The notes beneath the pieces are model-generated. The model ran no database searches and had not been told where the DNA came from. It was given only the letters and a program-made list of their open reading frames with translations. Position numbers and translations under genes: made by a program. A stretch of DNA of 34,648 bases. Source: an uncultured Oscillospiraceae bacterium (GTDB lineage: Bacteria > Bacillota > Clostridia > Oscillospirales > Acutalibacteraceae). Where the stretch lies: positions 1-34,648 of the forward strand of contig UQUZ01000026.1 of assembly GCA_900544375.1 (NCBI GenBank), read 5' to 3'. How positions within the stretch are numbered: the stretch's first letter is position 1; each line of letters begins with the position of its first letter. Below, in pieces: positions 14,346 to 23,573 of the stretch.

Positions 14346-16028
14346 TCATACCTCCGCATTTTCCTGCCGCGCCGCAATCGCCGCATTGACCCGCTCGCGC
14401 AGCCGAAGGAGGAACGCCGCCCTGCGCGGATAGCTGCTAAAGGTAATCCGACCGCGCAGGCCTCCCTCCAGCAAGCGCATCACAAACGCCCGCCCATAGA
14501 GCGATTCACACAGCTCCAGTGCGCGCTGATCCTGCAACGCCTCGTGAAACACAACCAGCCGCAGCGATTCCCATGCCGTCCCGTCCGGCGCGGGATAAAC
14601 GGAAAACGCGTCGCCCGACGGCACCATATAATCGCCATCCGTCACCAGGAACGGGTTGACCGCATGGCGCGATAACTGTGAAAAATAAAAATTATATCCC
14701 CAATGGAGGAAGCCTTCTATTCCATATTTATAAAACTGTGTTCCAATGATGCGGTTATTCACAGACGGCATGGATAAAAAACGGTTGCTCACCCCATTCG
14801 ATTGCCCACAACAATAATACGTCCACAAATGGGGCACGCTGTGCTCAAGGAAAGGCTCGATGTGATCGTTGGACGGGATTGGGCATTCGGATACCCCCTG
14901 CCTGTAAAATTCATAGCTAGAAAGCGCATCCATGATTGGATAGCCCTTCAGCCGCTCTTCCACGATTCGCTTCGCGGCCTGATAATTGCCGAGGCTATCC
15001 TCTGACGGCTCGTCGGAAATATGGAAGCGGCAGCGGCTGTCTATTCCCAGTTCCTTTAAATGCGGAATCAGCGCGTCCAGAAACGCGTGTAAAAATGAGG
15101 CGTATGCCTCCCCCGCCGCCTCTGTTTCCCAGCCGAAAATACGCTTTGTCCGCCCCTCCACCCGGGCGACTATTTTCGGCGCGTGCGCTGCGCCCCATTG
15201 CGTAAAGAAGTGGGAAATTTCAAATTGCTCAAACCCCAGCCGCAGGCACAGATGCACCCAGCGATCCAACTTCTCAAATCCAAAGCGGTATTTCCCGCCC
15301 TCTACCGTCACATCGACCAACTGTACCGTGGGACGCTCCGCGCCGACCGCCGTATCCAGCGGTGGAGTGAATACCGGAGTGAGCACCATATTCATTCCAT
15401 AACGGCGCGCAGTGCGCAAAAAGTTTTCAATGATTTCCCAATGGCGTTCACTGAACACGTGCGCCCCATAATAAACGGCCAGACAGTCGCAGTGGAACCA
15501 CTGTGTAAAGGTAAGCCCCTGTGCAGGTAAATCCATCCCGATCACCGTCAGCGCCAGCGTCTCCCGGGCAAGCAACATGCTATTTTCATCTAATAATTCC
15601 AGTTCGATTTTCTGCTCACCGGTAGGCATCCCCACGTGCGGCTCTATCGTAAACCAAAGGCTGCGCAGCTGGCCCGGCACAAGCGGAATCTCCCGGCCCT
15701 CTGCCAACGGCTCCAACAAATCCGGATAAAGCCCCGGTGTGCGGCGCAGGTACTCCCGCCTGCGGGCGTCCCCGTAACAGGGGAACATGGAGGGCACTTC
15801 CCGCACCAGCTTAACTTCCAAATAAGCCGCTAGGGCGGATTTCACCCGGAGGTAAACTTCCTTTTTATCCTTACATGTTCGATCCTGTAGCTGCATGGCG
15901 AGCTGAAAGGAATATCGTTCGTTGCGCAGCATGGAGGCCTTTTTCAGGCGCGGATGATCGGAGAGCGCTTCATCGTGGAAGCATTTTTCGAGAGAGGAGA
16001 TGATTTTAGCATTCAGTTTGGCAGCCAT
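14346..16028 (-). CDS. GH123/DUF4091-like glycoside hydrolase
   Basis: The 560-residue protein has an N-terminal helical stretch (1-60), a beta-rich domain to about 165 and then a TIM-barrel-like region with the DUF4091/GH123 pattern. The segment FHISDEPSEDSLGNYQ places an Asp339-Glu340 pair where GH123 N-acetylgalactosaminidases carry their catalytic acid and the residue polarising the substrate acetamido group. Later segments HLWTYYCCGQ, IIGTQFYKYGIEGFLHWGYN and GDGYMVPSGDAF-like GDYMVPSGDAFSVYPAP are typical of DUF4091. There is no signal peptide, so it should act in the cytoplasm on imported glycans. The start MAAKLNAK is chosen from the GAAAGGGTGTG upstream; the longer frame runs into the divergent promoter. 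It is divergent to a sugar isomerase gene. Confidence 0.85.
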   Translation of the reverse strand: MAAKLNAKIISSLEKCFHDEALSDHPRLKKASMLRNERYSFQLAMQLQDRTCKDKKEVYLRVKSALAAYLEVKLVREVPSMFPCYGDARRREYLRRTPGLYPDLLEPLAEGREIPLVPGQLRSLWFTIEPHVGMPTGEQKIELELLDENSMLLARETLALTVIGMDLPAQGLTFTQWFHCDCLAVYYGAHVFSERHWEIIENFLRTARRYGMNMVLTPVFTPPLDTAVGAERPTVQLVDVTVEGGKYRFGFEKLDRWVHLCLRLGFEQFEISHFFTQWGAAHAPKIVARVEGRTKRIFGWETEAAGEAYASFLHAFLDALIPHLKELGIDSRCRFHISDEPSEDSLGNYQAAKRIVEERLKGYPIMDALSSYEFYRQGVSECPIPSNDHIEPFLEHSVPHLWTYYCCGQSNGVSNRFLSMPSVNNRIIGTQFYKYGIEGFLHWGYNFYFSQLSRHAVNPFLVTDGDYMVPSGDAFSVYPAPDGTAWESLRLVVFHEALQDQRALELCESLYGRAFVMRLLEGGLRGRITFSSYPRRAAFLLRLRERVNAAIAARQENAEV

Positions 16029-16139
16029 AGGGCACACCCTTTCCATCCATATCGATTTTAATTGGTTTGGGAAAGCGGTTTTCGTAATTTCCTCAATGAA
16101 TCCGGTAAAAAGCCCTTCCCCTTTTCCTGCTTTCTCTGT

Positions 16140-16168
16140 ATTATATAGAAAAATAGACTGGCGAGCAA
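16140..16168 (-). promoter_or_regulatory. Probable promoter of the GH123-like gene
   Basis: The minus strand has TTGCTC (16163-16168), a 17-nt spacer and a perfect TATAAT (16140-16145), with a leader of about 105 nt. On the plus strand the same AT-rich patch offers TATTAT, with a weak -35 TTCCCC, that could serve the divergent isomerase gene. Confidence 0.55.
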
Positions 16169-16188
16169 TAGGAACAGGAGGCCTTTCC

Positions 16189-16974
16189 ATGAATCCAAAA
16201 AACCGCTGCATCTGCCCCGCGGCGCAGCTCTATACTGTGCGCGATTTTACCAAAACCCCGGAGGCGATTGAAACAACGCTTCGCAAAATAAAAGCGATTG
16301 GCTTTCAGGCGATTCAGATTTCCGGATTTGGGCCGATTGAGCCGGACCGCCTCGCCGCGCTGGTGGCGGAGCTCGAGCTTGACGTGTGCATCACACACAG
16401 CCCATGGGAGCGGATGCGCGATGATCTGGACGCCTTGATCGCGGAGCACCGGCTCCTGCACTGCGATACCATCGGCCTGGGGTATTTGCCGAGCGAGTAT
16501 CACGGCTCCGTCGCGGGCATTTCCGCCTTTCTCAAGGATGCGGGTGAAATCGCAAAACGGATTGCGGATGCAGGACTTCGCTTTGCCTATCACAACCACG
16601 CCTTTGAGCTAGAACGGCTGGAGAACGGCAGGCTGAGGCTTGACATGCTGATTGAGGATTCCAACGAAAAAGAGTTCGGCTTCATCCTCGATACCTACTG
16701 GCTCCAATACGGCGGCGTCAATCCTGCGGAGTATATCCACCGTGTTGCCGGGCGCATGAAGGTTTGCCATTTTAAAGATTATGCGGTCATAGACAATACG
16801 CCAACCTTCGCGGAAATCGGCTGCGGTAACCTGAATCTTCGGGAGGCATATCACGCCTGCCGGGAAAGCGGCGTGCAATATATTGCCATTGAGCAGGATA
16901 CCTGCCCACGCGACCCGTTTGACTGTTTGCGGGTGAGTTTGGAGAATTTGAATAAAATTTTATCAATAAAATGA
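16189..16974 (+). CDS. TIM-barrel sugar phosphate isomerase/epimerase
   Basis: The 261-residue protein belongs to the AP-endonuclease-2/IolE-like TIM-barrel superfamily (sugar isomerases and epimerases). The start MNPKNRCICPAAQLYTVRDF shows the AQLYTVR motif at strand 1. Metal-binding candidates fall at the expected places: His135/His137 in YHNHAFEL, Asp168 in FILDTYW, His194 in CHFKDY and Glu235 in AIEQD. The exact substrate is unknown. The start is fixed by AGGAGG 7 nt upstream; the longer open frame overlaps the divergent gene. It faces the GH123-like hydrolase gene, which suggests a joint role in using one sugar. It has no partner downstream. Confidence 0.9.
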   Translation: MNPKNRCICPAAQLYTVRDFTKTPEAIETTLRKIKAIGFQAIQISGFGPIEPDRLAALVAELELDVCITHSPWERMRDDLDALIAEHRLLHCDTIGLGYLPSEYHGSVAGISAFLKDAGEIAKRIADAGLRFAYHNHAFELERLENGRLRLDMLIEDSNEKEFGFILDTYWLQYGGVNPAEYIHRVAGRMKVCHFKDYAVIDNTPTFAEIGCGNLNLREAYHACRESGVQYIAIEQDTCPRDPFDCLRVSLENLNKILSIK

Positions 16975-17100
16975 TTTCACAAATAGCCCTTCATTCATTT
17001 CAGGAATTTTTTATATTGCAAGTATTTATTTGGAACATATTGCAAAATAATATTGTAAATTTTAATCAATCTGTCAATATCAATCATTTTATTTTTGTGA
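16975..17100. other. AT-rich region with repeated ATATTGCAA words
   Basis: This stretch is markedly AT-rich. TTATATTGCAA at 17011-17021 recurs inverted at 17106-17116, and a third ATATTGCAA lies near 17038. It has no gene. It could be a degraded promoter or operator for the decayed gene that follows, or the edge of an inserted segment. Confidence 0.35.
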
Positions 17101-17867
17101 TATAATTGCAATATAAGGAATATCATTCCGATTGCCCAAACGATTATCAGATGGGAAACGAACCGGCAGATCTTGAAGGAGACAGGCTTTACACGGGAAA
17201 ACGACCCGGCCTTTGAAGCGATTCTGGATGCGATGGAGGGCGGCTCTGCATTTAAAGTAATAACGCAGTATATCAAAGAGACGCCATCCGGGCAGAAAAT
17301 ACAAATGAAAAGAATCTTTTGAGCTTGCCGTCATGGAAGAAGCCTCAAAACAAAACCGCCAGCTGCGCGCCCCTAGCGAAGATTACGGCGGTACGGAAGA
17401 ACCGCCATCCAGCTACGACGGTTATGTGAGAATGGGCATACATATATGCACACAGTCAACGGAACGAGGCATTACTACGGATCTTTTGGACAGCGGATTA
17501 TACGGAGCGCTATGCCGCAACGAATAAAACTTACTAGAGAAGTGAGTCGGAAGAATGGGATGCCCATACGGTTGAGCGTTTCCACGACGGTTTTTATTAC
17601 AAATTTCATCTACCGTCAGATGCCGTTTTATCAGGCGGTCAAATTATTTATATACGCTTCCAAATTACAATCTGTGGCCTTGGGGAATCAAAAAACAACA
17701 GTACCAATTCTTTTCATATTACTTTAAAATACGCGCATACCCGTTTACGCATTTCATCTGATCTTTCCTTTAGCTGGTCAACGGGAGGAAAATATCCTGG
17801 TGTTACCTTCTCACTGGCACCGAGTATCGGTACAACCTACTACGGATTACCATGCAAAGTATCTTAA
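17101..17867 (+). pseudogene. Decayed gene, frame-shifted fragments
   Basis: Protein-like stretches appear in all three plus frames in succession and none has a supported start. Frame A, 17101-17322, reads ...IPIAQTIIRWETNRQILKET and ends at a TGA. Frame B, 17309-17529, contains ESFELAVMEEASKQNRQLR and ends at TAA. Frame C, 17538-17867, is open for 109 codons without ATG, GTG or TTG; it includes WDAHTVERFHDGFYYKFHLP and later FSLAPSIGTTYYGLPCKVS, which resembles a secreted beta-sandwich. The most economical reading is one ancestral gene broken by at least two frameshifts and a stop. I do not recognise the family, and a composite of two remnants is possible. Confidence 0.5.
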
Positions 17868-17891
17868 TATAACAAAGGGGGATGTGCTGAA

Positions 17892-18254
17892 ATGCTGAAA
17901 GGCATGCGATTTACGTTCGCTTTTTTGCTTACAGCTATACTTGTTTTTGTTTTTTCTTTTCTCATTGGCCTATCAATCAGCGAATCCATTTTCGGCGCCG
18001 CGATCGGCACCGCACCCATTCTCCTGGCCGTTTTGTATTATGGCTTCGGCTGGACCGCGAGAGAAGAAAAGCACGAGCTACGCGCTATTCAGACCGAAAG
18101 CCAGCTCCATGAAATACGGGAACAGCTCGCCGAGCTGAAAGCGCAGAACGCCCGGCTGATTGCGCTGCTGGGCGCTCCGTCCGATCCGAAGCCGTCCGGG
18201 CCGAATGCCGGAACAGCGCCGGAAACGCCGAACCCTGACCAAACGCAACAATAA
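17892..18254 (+). CDS. Small two-helix membrane protein with coiled-coil tail
   Basis: The 120-residue protein has two hydrophobic helices at about 7-27 (FTFAFLLTAILVFVFSFLIG) and 33-52 (FGAAIGTAPILLAVLYYGFG). A charged helix follows at 55-95 with heptad character (ELRAIQTESQLHEIREQLAE), and the tail is rich in Pro, Asn and Gln. No family was recognised. The topology suggests a membrane hairpin with a cytoplasmic coiled coil. The start has AAAGGGGG about 10 nt upstream. It stands alone, between the decayed gene and a strong terminator. Confidence 0.8.
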   Translation: MLKGMRFTFAFLLTAILVFVFSFLIGLSISESIFGAAIGTAPILLAVLYYGFGWTAREEKHELRAIQTESQLHEIREQLAELKAQNARLIALLGAPSDPKPSGPNAGTAPETPNPDQTQQ

Positions 18255-18269
18255 AACCAGCCGAACTGC

Positions 18270-18314
18270 CGCCGCGCCGGAAACATTGGTTTCCAGCGCG
18301 GCGATTCTATTTTT
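18270..18314 (+). terminator. Terminator of the small membrane protein gene
   Basis: CGCCGCGCCGGAAA (18270-18283) pairs with TTTCCAGCGCGGCG (18290-18303) with a single interruption and a 6-nt loop, followed by ATTCTATTTTT. Confidence 0.8.
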
Positions 18315-18498
18315 CCGGCCTGTCTGGCAAAAAAATCATCCGCCTCATGCAGCTAAACAAAGCGCTTCTGCCCGTTTTCACTCCCCTTTTATCAACTCCA
18401 CCAAAAACCGCCGCAATTTTCCAAAAAACATTGGTTAAGGATTTAACAATCATTTCTTTATTTTTTGAAATCCGCAATTAAATCCTCTGCATTTCGGA

Positions 18499-18650
18499 TA
18501 AAATAGAATGGGTCAGTTTGGGGCTGGTCTCTCATCGTCTGGTTCTGATCAGGCAGGACGTTTGCCGCCCCATAATGGCAGTTTCCACAGGAATTGCGGG
18601 CTTTGCCCCTCCTTGCGAGCCTGCCGTTACTTTTTATCTGGGACGTATGG
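18499..18650 (+). promoter_or_regulatory. Structured leader of the oad operon
   Basis: A TAAAAT -10 candidate (18499-18504) is followed by a leader of about 150 nt. GGTCAG (18511-18516) can pair with CTGATC (18545-18550). GGCAGG (18552-18557) pairs with CCTGCC (18620-18625) and encloses at least two hairpins, including GGGC/GCCC near 18597-18608. Past CCTGCC comes GTTACTTTTTAT, which could act as a weak terminator tail, then GGAGG before oadA. The layout resembles a riboswitch or attenuator, but I could not match it to a known class. Confidence 0.45.
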
Positions 18651-18660
18651 AGGTTACAAA

Positions 18661-20040
18661 ATGAAAGTACAGTTTACCGAAACGGTTCTGCGCGACGCGA
18701 ATCAGTCCCTGATCGCAACGCGTATGCCGCTTTCCGAGTTCAAACCAATTCTTGGCAAACTCGACGAAGCCGGCTACTATTCCCTTGAGTGCTGGGGCGG
18801 CGCCACATTCGACTCCTGCCTTCGCTATCTGGGCGAGGATCCGTGGGAACGGCTGCGCACCATCCGTGAAGCCTGCCCAAACACCAAGCTGCAAATGCTT
18901 CTCCGGGGCCAGAACCTGCTGGGCTATAAGCATTATCCGGATGACGTCGTGCGTAAATTCGTGCGCAAGAGTGTGGAAAACGGCATTGACATCATCCGCA
19001 TCTTCGATGCGCTCAACGATTTGCGCAACATCGAAGTTGCTGTGGATGAAACGCTTAAGGCAGGGGCGCATGCGAGCGGCACGATCTGCTTCACGATTAG
19101 CCCCATTCACACGCTGGACGCCTACGTTAAAATGGCCAGAGAGATGGAGAAGATGGGCGTGCAGTCCATCTGCATCAAGGATATGGCCGGAATTATGGGC
19201 CCGCAGGAGGGCTATGACCTCGTGAAGGCCCTGAAAGAGAATGTAAAGGTTCCGATCGTCGTGCATACCCACTGCACCACAGGCCTTGGCCCGCTCACGC
19301 TGCAAAAAGCTGTGGAAGCCGGTGCGGATGTGATTGACACCGCCATCTCCTGCTTCTCAGGCGGCACAGCTCAGCCCGCTACCGAAACGCTCGCTTATGC
19401 GCTGCGCCAGGAGGGCTATGAAGTATCGCTCGACGATAAAAAGCTCAAGGAAATCAACGATTTCTTCAAGCCGATCCGCGCACAAGCGCTGGAAAGCGGC
19501 CTTTTAAACCCCGTAGTGCTCTCCACAGAGACAGACGCGCTGGTTTATCAGGTGCCCGGCGGCATGCTCTCCAACCTTGTCGCCCAACTGACCGCGCAGA
19601 AATCACTTGATAAGCTTGATGAAGTGCTCGCGGAAGTGCCGCGCGTGCGTAAAGATCTCGGCTACCCGCCGCTGGTCACGCCGATGAGCCAGATGGTAGG
19701 CGTGCAGGCAACGGCAAACGTGCTTGCGGGCGAGCGGTATAAAAATGTATCCAAAGAGATCAAGGCCTATCTGCACGGTGAGTACGGCCGCGCTCCAGGC
19801 GAAATCAACAGGGAAATCCAAGAAAAAATTCTCGGCGATGAAAAGCCAGTTACCGTGCGCTATGCCGACCTGTTGGAGCCCGGTTTTGAAAAGGCGAAGG
19901 CTGAGCTCGGCGAGCGTGCCAAATCCGATGAGGATGTTCTTTCCTATATCGCATTCCCCGCGCAGGCGGAAAAGTTCTTTGACAATCGCGAAATACGCGA
20001 AAAGAACACCTTCTCCTATTCCATCGAGCAAATTGACTGA
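18661..20040 (+). CDS. oadA: Oxaloacetate decarboxylase alpha subunit (carboxyltransferase)
   Basis: This cytoplasmic subunit transfers the carboxyl group of oxaloacetate to biotin, releasing pyruvate. The 459 residues from MKVQFTETVLRDANQSLIAT form the HMGL-like TIM barrel with the metal ligands Asp12, His202 and His204 (VVHTHCTTGLG). The carbamylated-lysine candidate Lys173 lies in CIKDMAG, and the PYC/OADA C-terminal domain follows (DALVYQVPGGMLSNLVAQL). The C-terminal biotin domain found in Klebsiella OadA is absent; it is encoded two genes downstream. The ATG at 18661 has GGAGG 8 nt upstream, whereas the longer frame covers the leader. It could also be named pyruvate carboxylase subunit B, but the adjacent beta subunit argues for the decarboxylase. 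Confidence 0.94.
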   Translation: MKVQFTETVLRDANQSLIATRMPLSEFKPILGKLDEAGYYSLECWGGATFDSCLRYLGEDPWERLRTIREACPNTKLQMLLRGQNLLGYKHYPDDVVRKFVRKSVENGIDIIRIFDALNDLRNIEVAVDETLKAGAHASGTICFTISPIHTLDAYVKMAREMEKMGVQSICIKDMAGIMGPQEGYDLVKALKENVKVPIVVHTHCTTGLGPLTLQKAVEAGADVIDTAISCFSGGTAQPATETLAYALRQEGYEVSLDDKKLKEINDFFKPIRAQALESGLLNPVVLSTETDALVYQVPGGMLSNLVAQLTAQKSLDKLDEVLAEVPRVRKDLGYPPLVTPMSQMVGVQATANVLAGERYKNVSKEIKAYLHGEYGRAPGEINREIQEKILGDEKPVTVRYADLLEPGFEKAKAELGERAKSDEDVLSYIAFPAQAEKFFDNREIREKNTFSYSIEQID

Positions 20041-20058
20041 TAAGGAGGCTAATGCCCT

Positions 20059-20526
20059 ATGCTGGCAAATCAGACCATTACAATTGGGGATTCCCTCTTG
20101 ATCGCGCTCGTAGGGATTGCAGTTGTTTTAATCGAGCTTGCGCTCCTGGCCGTTATCATCATGCTGCTCTCCAAGGCAATCCGGCTTTTGGAACACAAGG
20201 GCGCGCGCGATAATAAAGCCGCTGTGCAGCCGGTGGAGACGCCGCAGGTCATCCCCATCCAGGCCGCCCCCGCCGCTGTAACAGCTCCCCCGGCAGTGAT
20301 TGAAAACGGAATCCTGCTCGTCGATACGGATGAGCAAACCGCCGCCATGCTAATGGCAATCGTCAGCGATCAAACTGGTATTCCGCTCGAGCGGCTGCAT
20401 TTTCAATCCATCCGTCAGGTTACCGTTGACAGCAAAACACAAGCGGTGCTTCTGGCAATCATCAGTGACAAGACCGGTATCCCAGCCGATAGGCTCATCA
20501 TCAAATCGATAAAAGCGATTGACTAA
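20059..20526 (+). CDS. Decarboxylase gamma-like membrane subunit with duplicated C-terminal motif
   Basis: This OadG-like small subunit would anchor the decarboxylase to the membrane. Of 155 residues, the first 40 contain one membrane helix (SLLIALVGIAVVLIELALLA region) followed by a basic stretch and an Ala/Pro/Val-rich linker to about 85. The C-terminus is unusual: two copies of a 30-residue motif, TAAMLMAIVSDQTGIPLERL and TQAVLLAIISDKTGIPADRL, each followed by xxxSI(R/K). Related single motifs occur at gamma/delta subunits of Na+ decarboxylases. AAGGAGG lies 10 nt upstream and the gene follows oadA by 18 nt. The role is inferred from position and topology. Confidence 0.75.
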   Translation: MLANQTITIGDSLLIALVGIAVVLIELALLAVIIMLLSKAIRLLEHKGARDNKAAVQPVETPQVIPIQAAPAAVTAPPAVIENGILLVDTDEQTAAMLMAIVSDQTGIPLERLHFQSIRQVTVDSKTQAVLLAIISDKTGIPADRLIIKSIKAID

Positions 20527-20541
20527 GAGGAGGAACTCAAA

Positions 20542-20964
20542 ATGAAATACATGGTCACATTAAACGGTAAAAAGTACGAGATCGAAGTGGAAGAGGGCCA
20601 GGCAATCGTCAACAGCGTTACAACCGCCCCCATGGCAGGCGCTCCGGTTGCCGCTGCCCCCGCGGTAGCTCCCGCCCCTGTGGCCGCTCCCGCTGCTCCT
20701 GCTGCCCCTGCCCCTGCCGCTGCACCCGCTGCGCCTGCCGCTCCGGCAGATGGCACAAACGCTGTGTGCCCAATGCCCGGCACGATTTTAGACGTAAAGG
20801 CATCGGTTGGTCAGGCTGTTAAAGCCGGTGACGTGCTGTTCATTCTGGAAGCCATGAAGATGGAAAACGATATCGTCTCCCCTGCTGACGGCACCGTCAA
20901 GCAGATTCTCGTTTCCAAGGGCAGCACCGTTTCGACAGACGACGTGCTCGCGGTTATCGGTTAA
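20542..20964 (+). CDS. Biotin carboxyl carrier protein of the decarboxylase
   Basis: This is the mobile biotin arm that ferries the carboxyl group from OadA to the membrane subunit OadB. The 140-residue protein has a short N-terminal strand region (MKYMVTLNGKKYEIEVEEGQ), a long Ala/Pro/Val linker (about residues 30-70, very low complexity) and a biotinyl domain. That domain holds CPMPGTILDVKASVGQAVKAG and the attachment motif EAMKM with Lys106. It is the counterpart of MmdC or of the C-terminal domain of OadA. It lies 15 nt after the gamma-like gene with GAGGAGG in front of the start. Confidence 0.94.
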   Translation: MKYMVTLNGKKYEIEVEEGQAIVNSVTTAPMAGAPVAAAPAVAPAPVAAPAAPAAPAPAAAPAAPAAPADGTNAVCPMPGTILDVKASVGQAVKAGDVLFILEAMKMENDIVSPADGTVKQILVSKGSTVSTDDVLAVIG

Positions 20965-20980
20965 GCGGAGGGAATTCCGC

Positions 20981-22126
<1,146 letters not shown>

Positions 22127-22191
22127 CAAACGCGCATGCACCAAGGTCGAATGATAAGCCCACATGTTTTCTAAAAATGAAAAATAATTCT

Positions 22192-22239
22192 AAAAGGGCC
22201 CGTTGCAGAATGATAAACATTTTGCAACGGGCCCTTTTT
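22192..22239. terminator. Strong bidirectional terminator between oadB and the protease gene
   Basis: A perfect 16-bp stem is formed by 22192-22207 and 22223-22238 (core GGGCCCGTTGCA) with a 15-nt loop. T5 follows on the plus strand and TTTT on the minus strand. It serves two convergent genes. Confidence 0.92.
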
Positions 22240-22247
22240 CCTTAAAA

Positions 22248-23477
22248 TTAAACGTTGTATAAAAGCCGTATTGTCTTTATCCAAGTATATGTATATGTGC
22301 CAAACGGGAATGTCCAATTGCTCCCATTATACGATGCGAGCTTAAAGCATTCATAAGCCGGATCCATAATTTGGACGGCAGTCTGTGTATCCGAAAACAG
22401 ATAGCCGGTGAGAGCTACCGCATGGTATTCATAACGCAGAAATCCATTTGGCCTTCTGCATTGCAGGTACGCAGGATCAATATTATTGATAACCGTTATG
22501 ATATCGGCTTGAGAAAGAACATTTTTGATAGTCGGCACATAGGGCGAGCCCAGATAATGCTCTAAAGCCGACTTTGCCTCGTTATTCGTACCGCCGTCAT
22601 CGTAACCGATCCCCATATAATCCGCTACGTTTTGTGCCGTAAGAGTGCCCCAAGTATCCGGTTTTTCATATCTGCACATGGAGGCGACCACCGCTGCCCA
22701 GCACAATCCGTGCTGCCGGCCATCCACGTTTTGATCCACAATATCATAAGGCCGATAATTGGAAAGATAGTTTTCTCCTGTTATCGCCGGGCTAGATCGA
22801 AGCGTATTGGATTCACGATCCTGCTCCTCCTGTTCTCGCAGGGCGTTATCCGCTAAGGCCGTAAAGGGTTCATTGATTTCGCCCAGCCGCAGAACCGCCT
22901 CGTCAGAATCGAGATCAAACGATAACATAGATGATTCTATCGGAGAGCGGTAAGCGCTGTTTGGCCCTGTATTTCGGCCATGCAAGGTAAAAACATCGCC
23001 CTCGGCGGAAACAGCCAGCAGAGTATCTCCGTCCTGTAGCAGCAATACCTCCAATTCATTTTGGTCAATTGCTTGATTCAAAAGCGGTGCAAAATCTGTT
23101 CCCAAGGTGGCAGAAATCCGCCCATTTTCCTTCATAACAGTGAAAATCGCTGCTACCTGATTGGTTCCATCCACAACAGGGAGGTAAACCACTTGCGCAT
23201 TGCTCCCACCCCCTTCAGCATTCCTGAAAGCCACCGGAGATAACAACGATAGTTCGGAGGGATCGGCAAGCTCCACCCCATATATCTCAGAATGCTCTAG
23301 GAAGTGGCGCATCAGAAATCCGTAATGCTTTTCAATGCATGTCTCAATGTCTGCCGTTGTAACCACAGAACCATTTGCGCCGCCCGCTGCAAACCCTGAA
23401 ACCGATAGAGAGAGCAGCATGAGAATAGCGATAAGCGCGGCAAGAAACTTTTTGATGCCAATCGGATGCTTTTTCAT
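22248..23477 (-). CDS. Secreted papain-fold cysteine protease (C39/staphopain-like)
   Basis: The 409-residue protein starts with a basic region and signal peptide (MKKHPIGIKKFLAALIAILM, cleavage likely after GFA). A pro-region of about 200 residues follows, then a papain-fold catalytic domain: Gln255 and the nucleophile Cys259 in GRQHGLCWAAVVASMC, His352 in EYHAVALTGY and Asp372 in IMDPAYE. This order and spacing resemble C39-like or staphopain-type peptidases. The start at 23477 has AAAGGAG about 10 nt upstream; a longer frame (to 23564) has no such signal. It is the last gene of a cassette with an ABC transporter and a small secreted peptide. It could process or degrade that peptide, or act on host or competitor proteins. 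Confidence 0.85.
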   Translation of the reverse strand: MKKHPIGIKKFLAALIAILMLLSLSVSGFAAGGANGSVVTTADIETCIEKHYGFLMRHFLEHSEIYGVELADPSELSLLSPVAFRNAEGGGSNAQVVYLPVVDGTNQVAAIFTVMKENGRISATLGTDFAPLLNQAIDQNELEVLLLQDGDTLLAVSAEGDVFTLHGRNTGPNSAYRSPIESSMLSFDLDSDEAVLRLGEINEPFTALADNALREQEEQDRESNTLRSSPAITGENYLSNYRPYDIVDQNVDGRQHGLCWAAVVASMCRYEKPDTWGTLTAQNVADYMGIGYDDGGTNNEAKSALEHYLGSPYVPTIKNVLSQADIITVINNIDPAYLQCRRPNGFLRYEYHAVALTGYLFSDTQTAVQIMDPAYECFKLASYNGSNWTFPFGTYTYTWIKTIRLLYNV

Positions 23478-23530
23478 TACGACTTTTCTCCTTTCTTTGT
23501 TTTGAACCGGATGAATCTCTTTTTCAGCAT
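23477..23530 (-). CDS. Possible 17-aa upstream ORF coupled to the protease
   Basis: ATG at 23530 opens an 18-codon frame encoding a very basic peptide, MLKKRFIRFKTKKGEKS, whose TAA overlaps the protease ATG as TAATG. A strong GGGAGGTGATC lies upstream but about 20 nt from this ATG, further than normal. It may be a coupling leader or chance. Confidence 0.22.
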   Translation of the reverse strand: MLKKRFIRFKTKKGEKS

Positions 23531-23573
23531 TCGTTTTTTGTGATCTGATCACCTCCCGTTGCATTGGGCTAAT

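Noticed and set aside
20640..20750. Ala/Pro-coding repeat in the biotin carrier as a separate repeat element
   Set aside because: It is the normal flexible linker of biotin carrier proteins; the reverse frame is a shadow.
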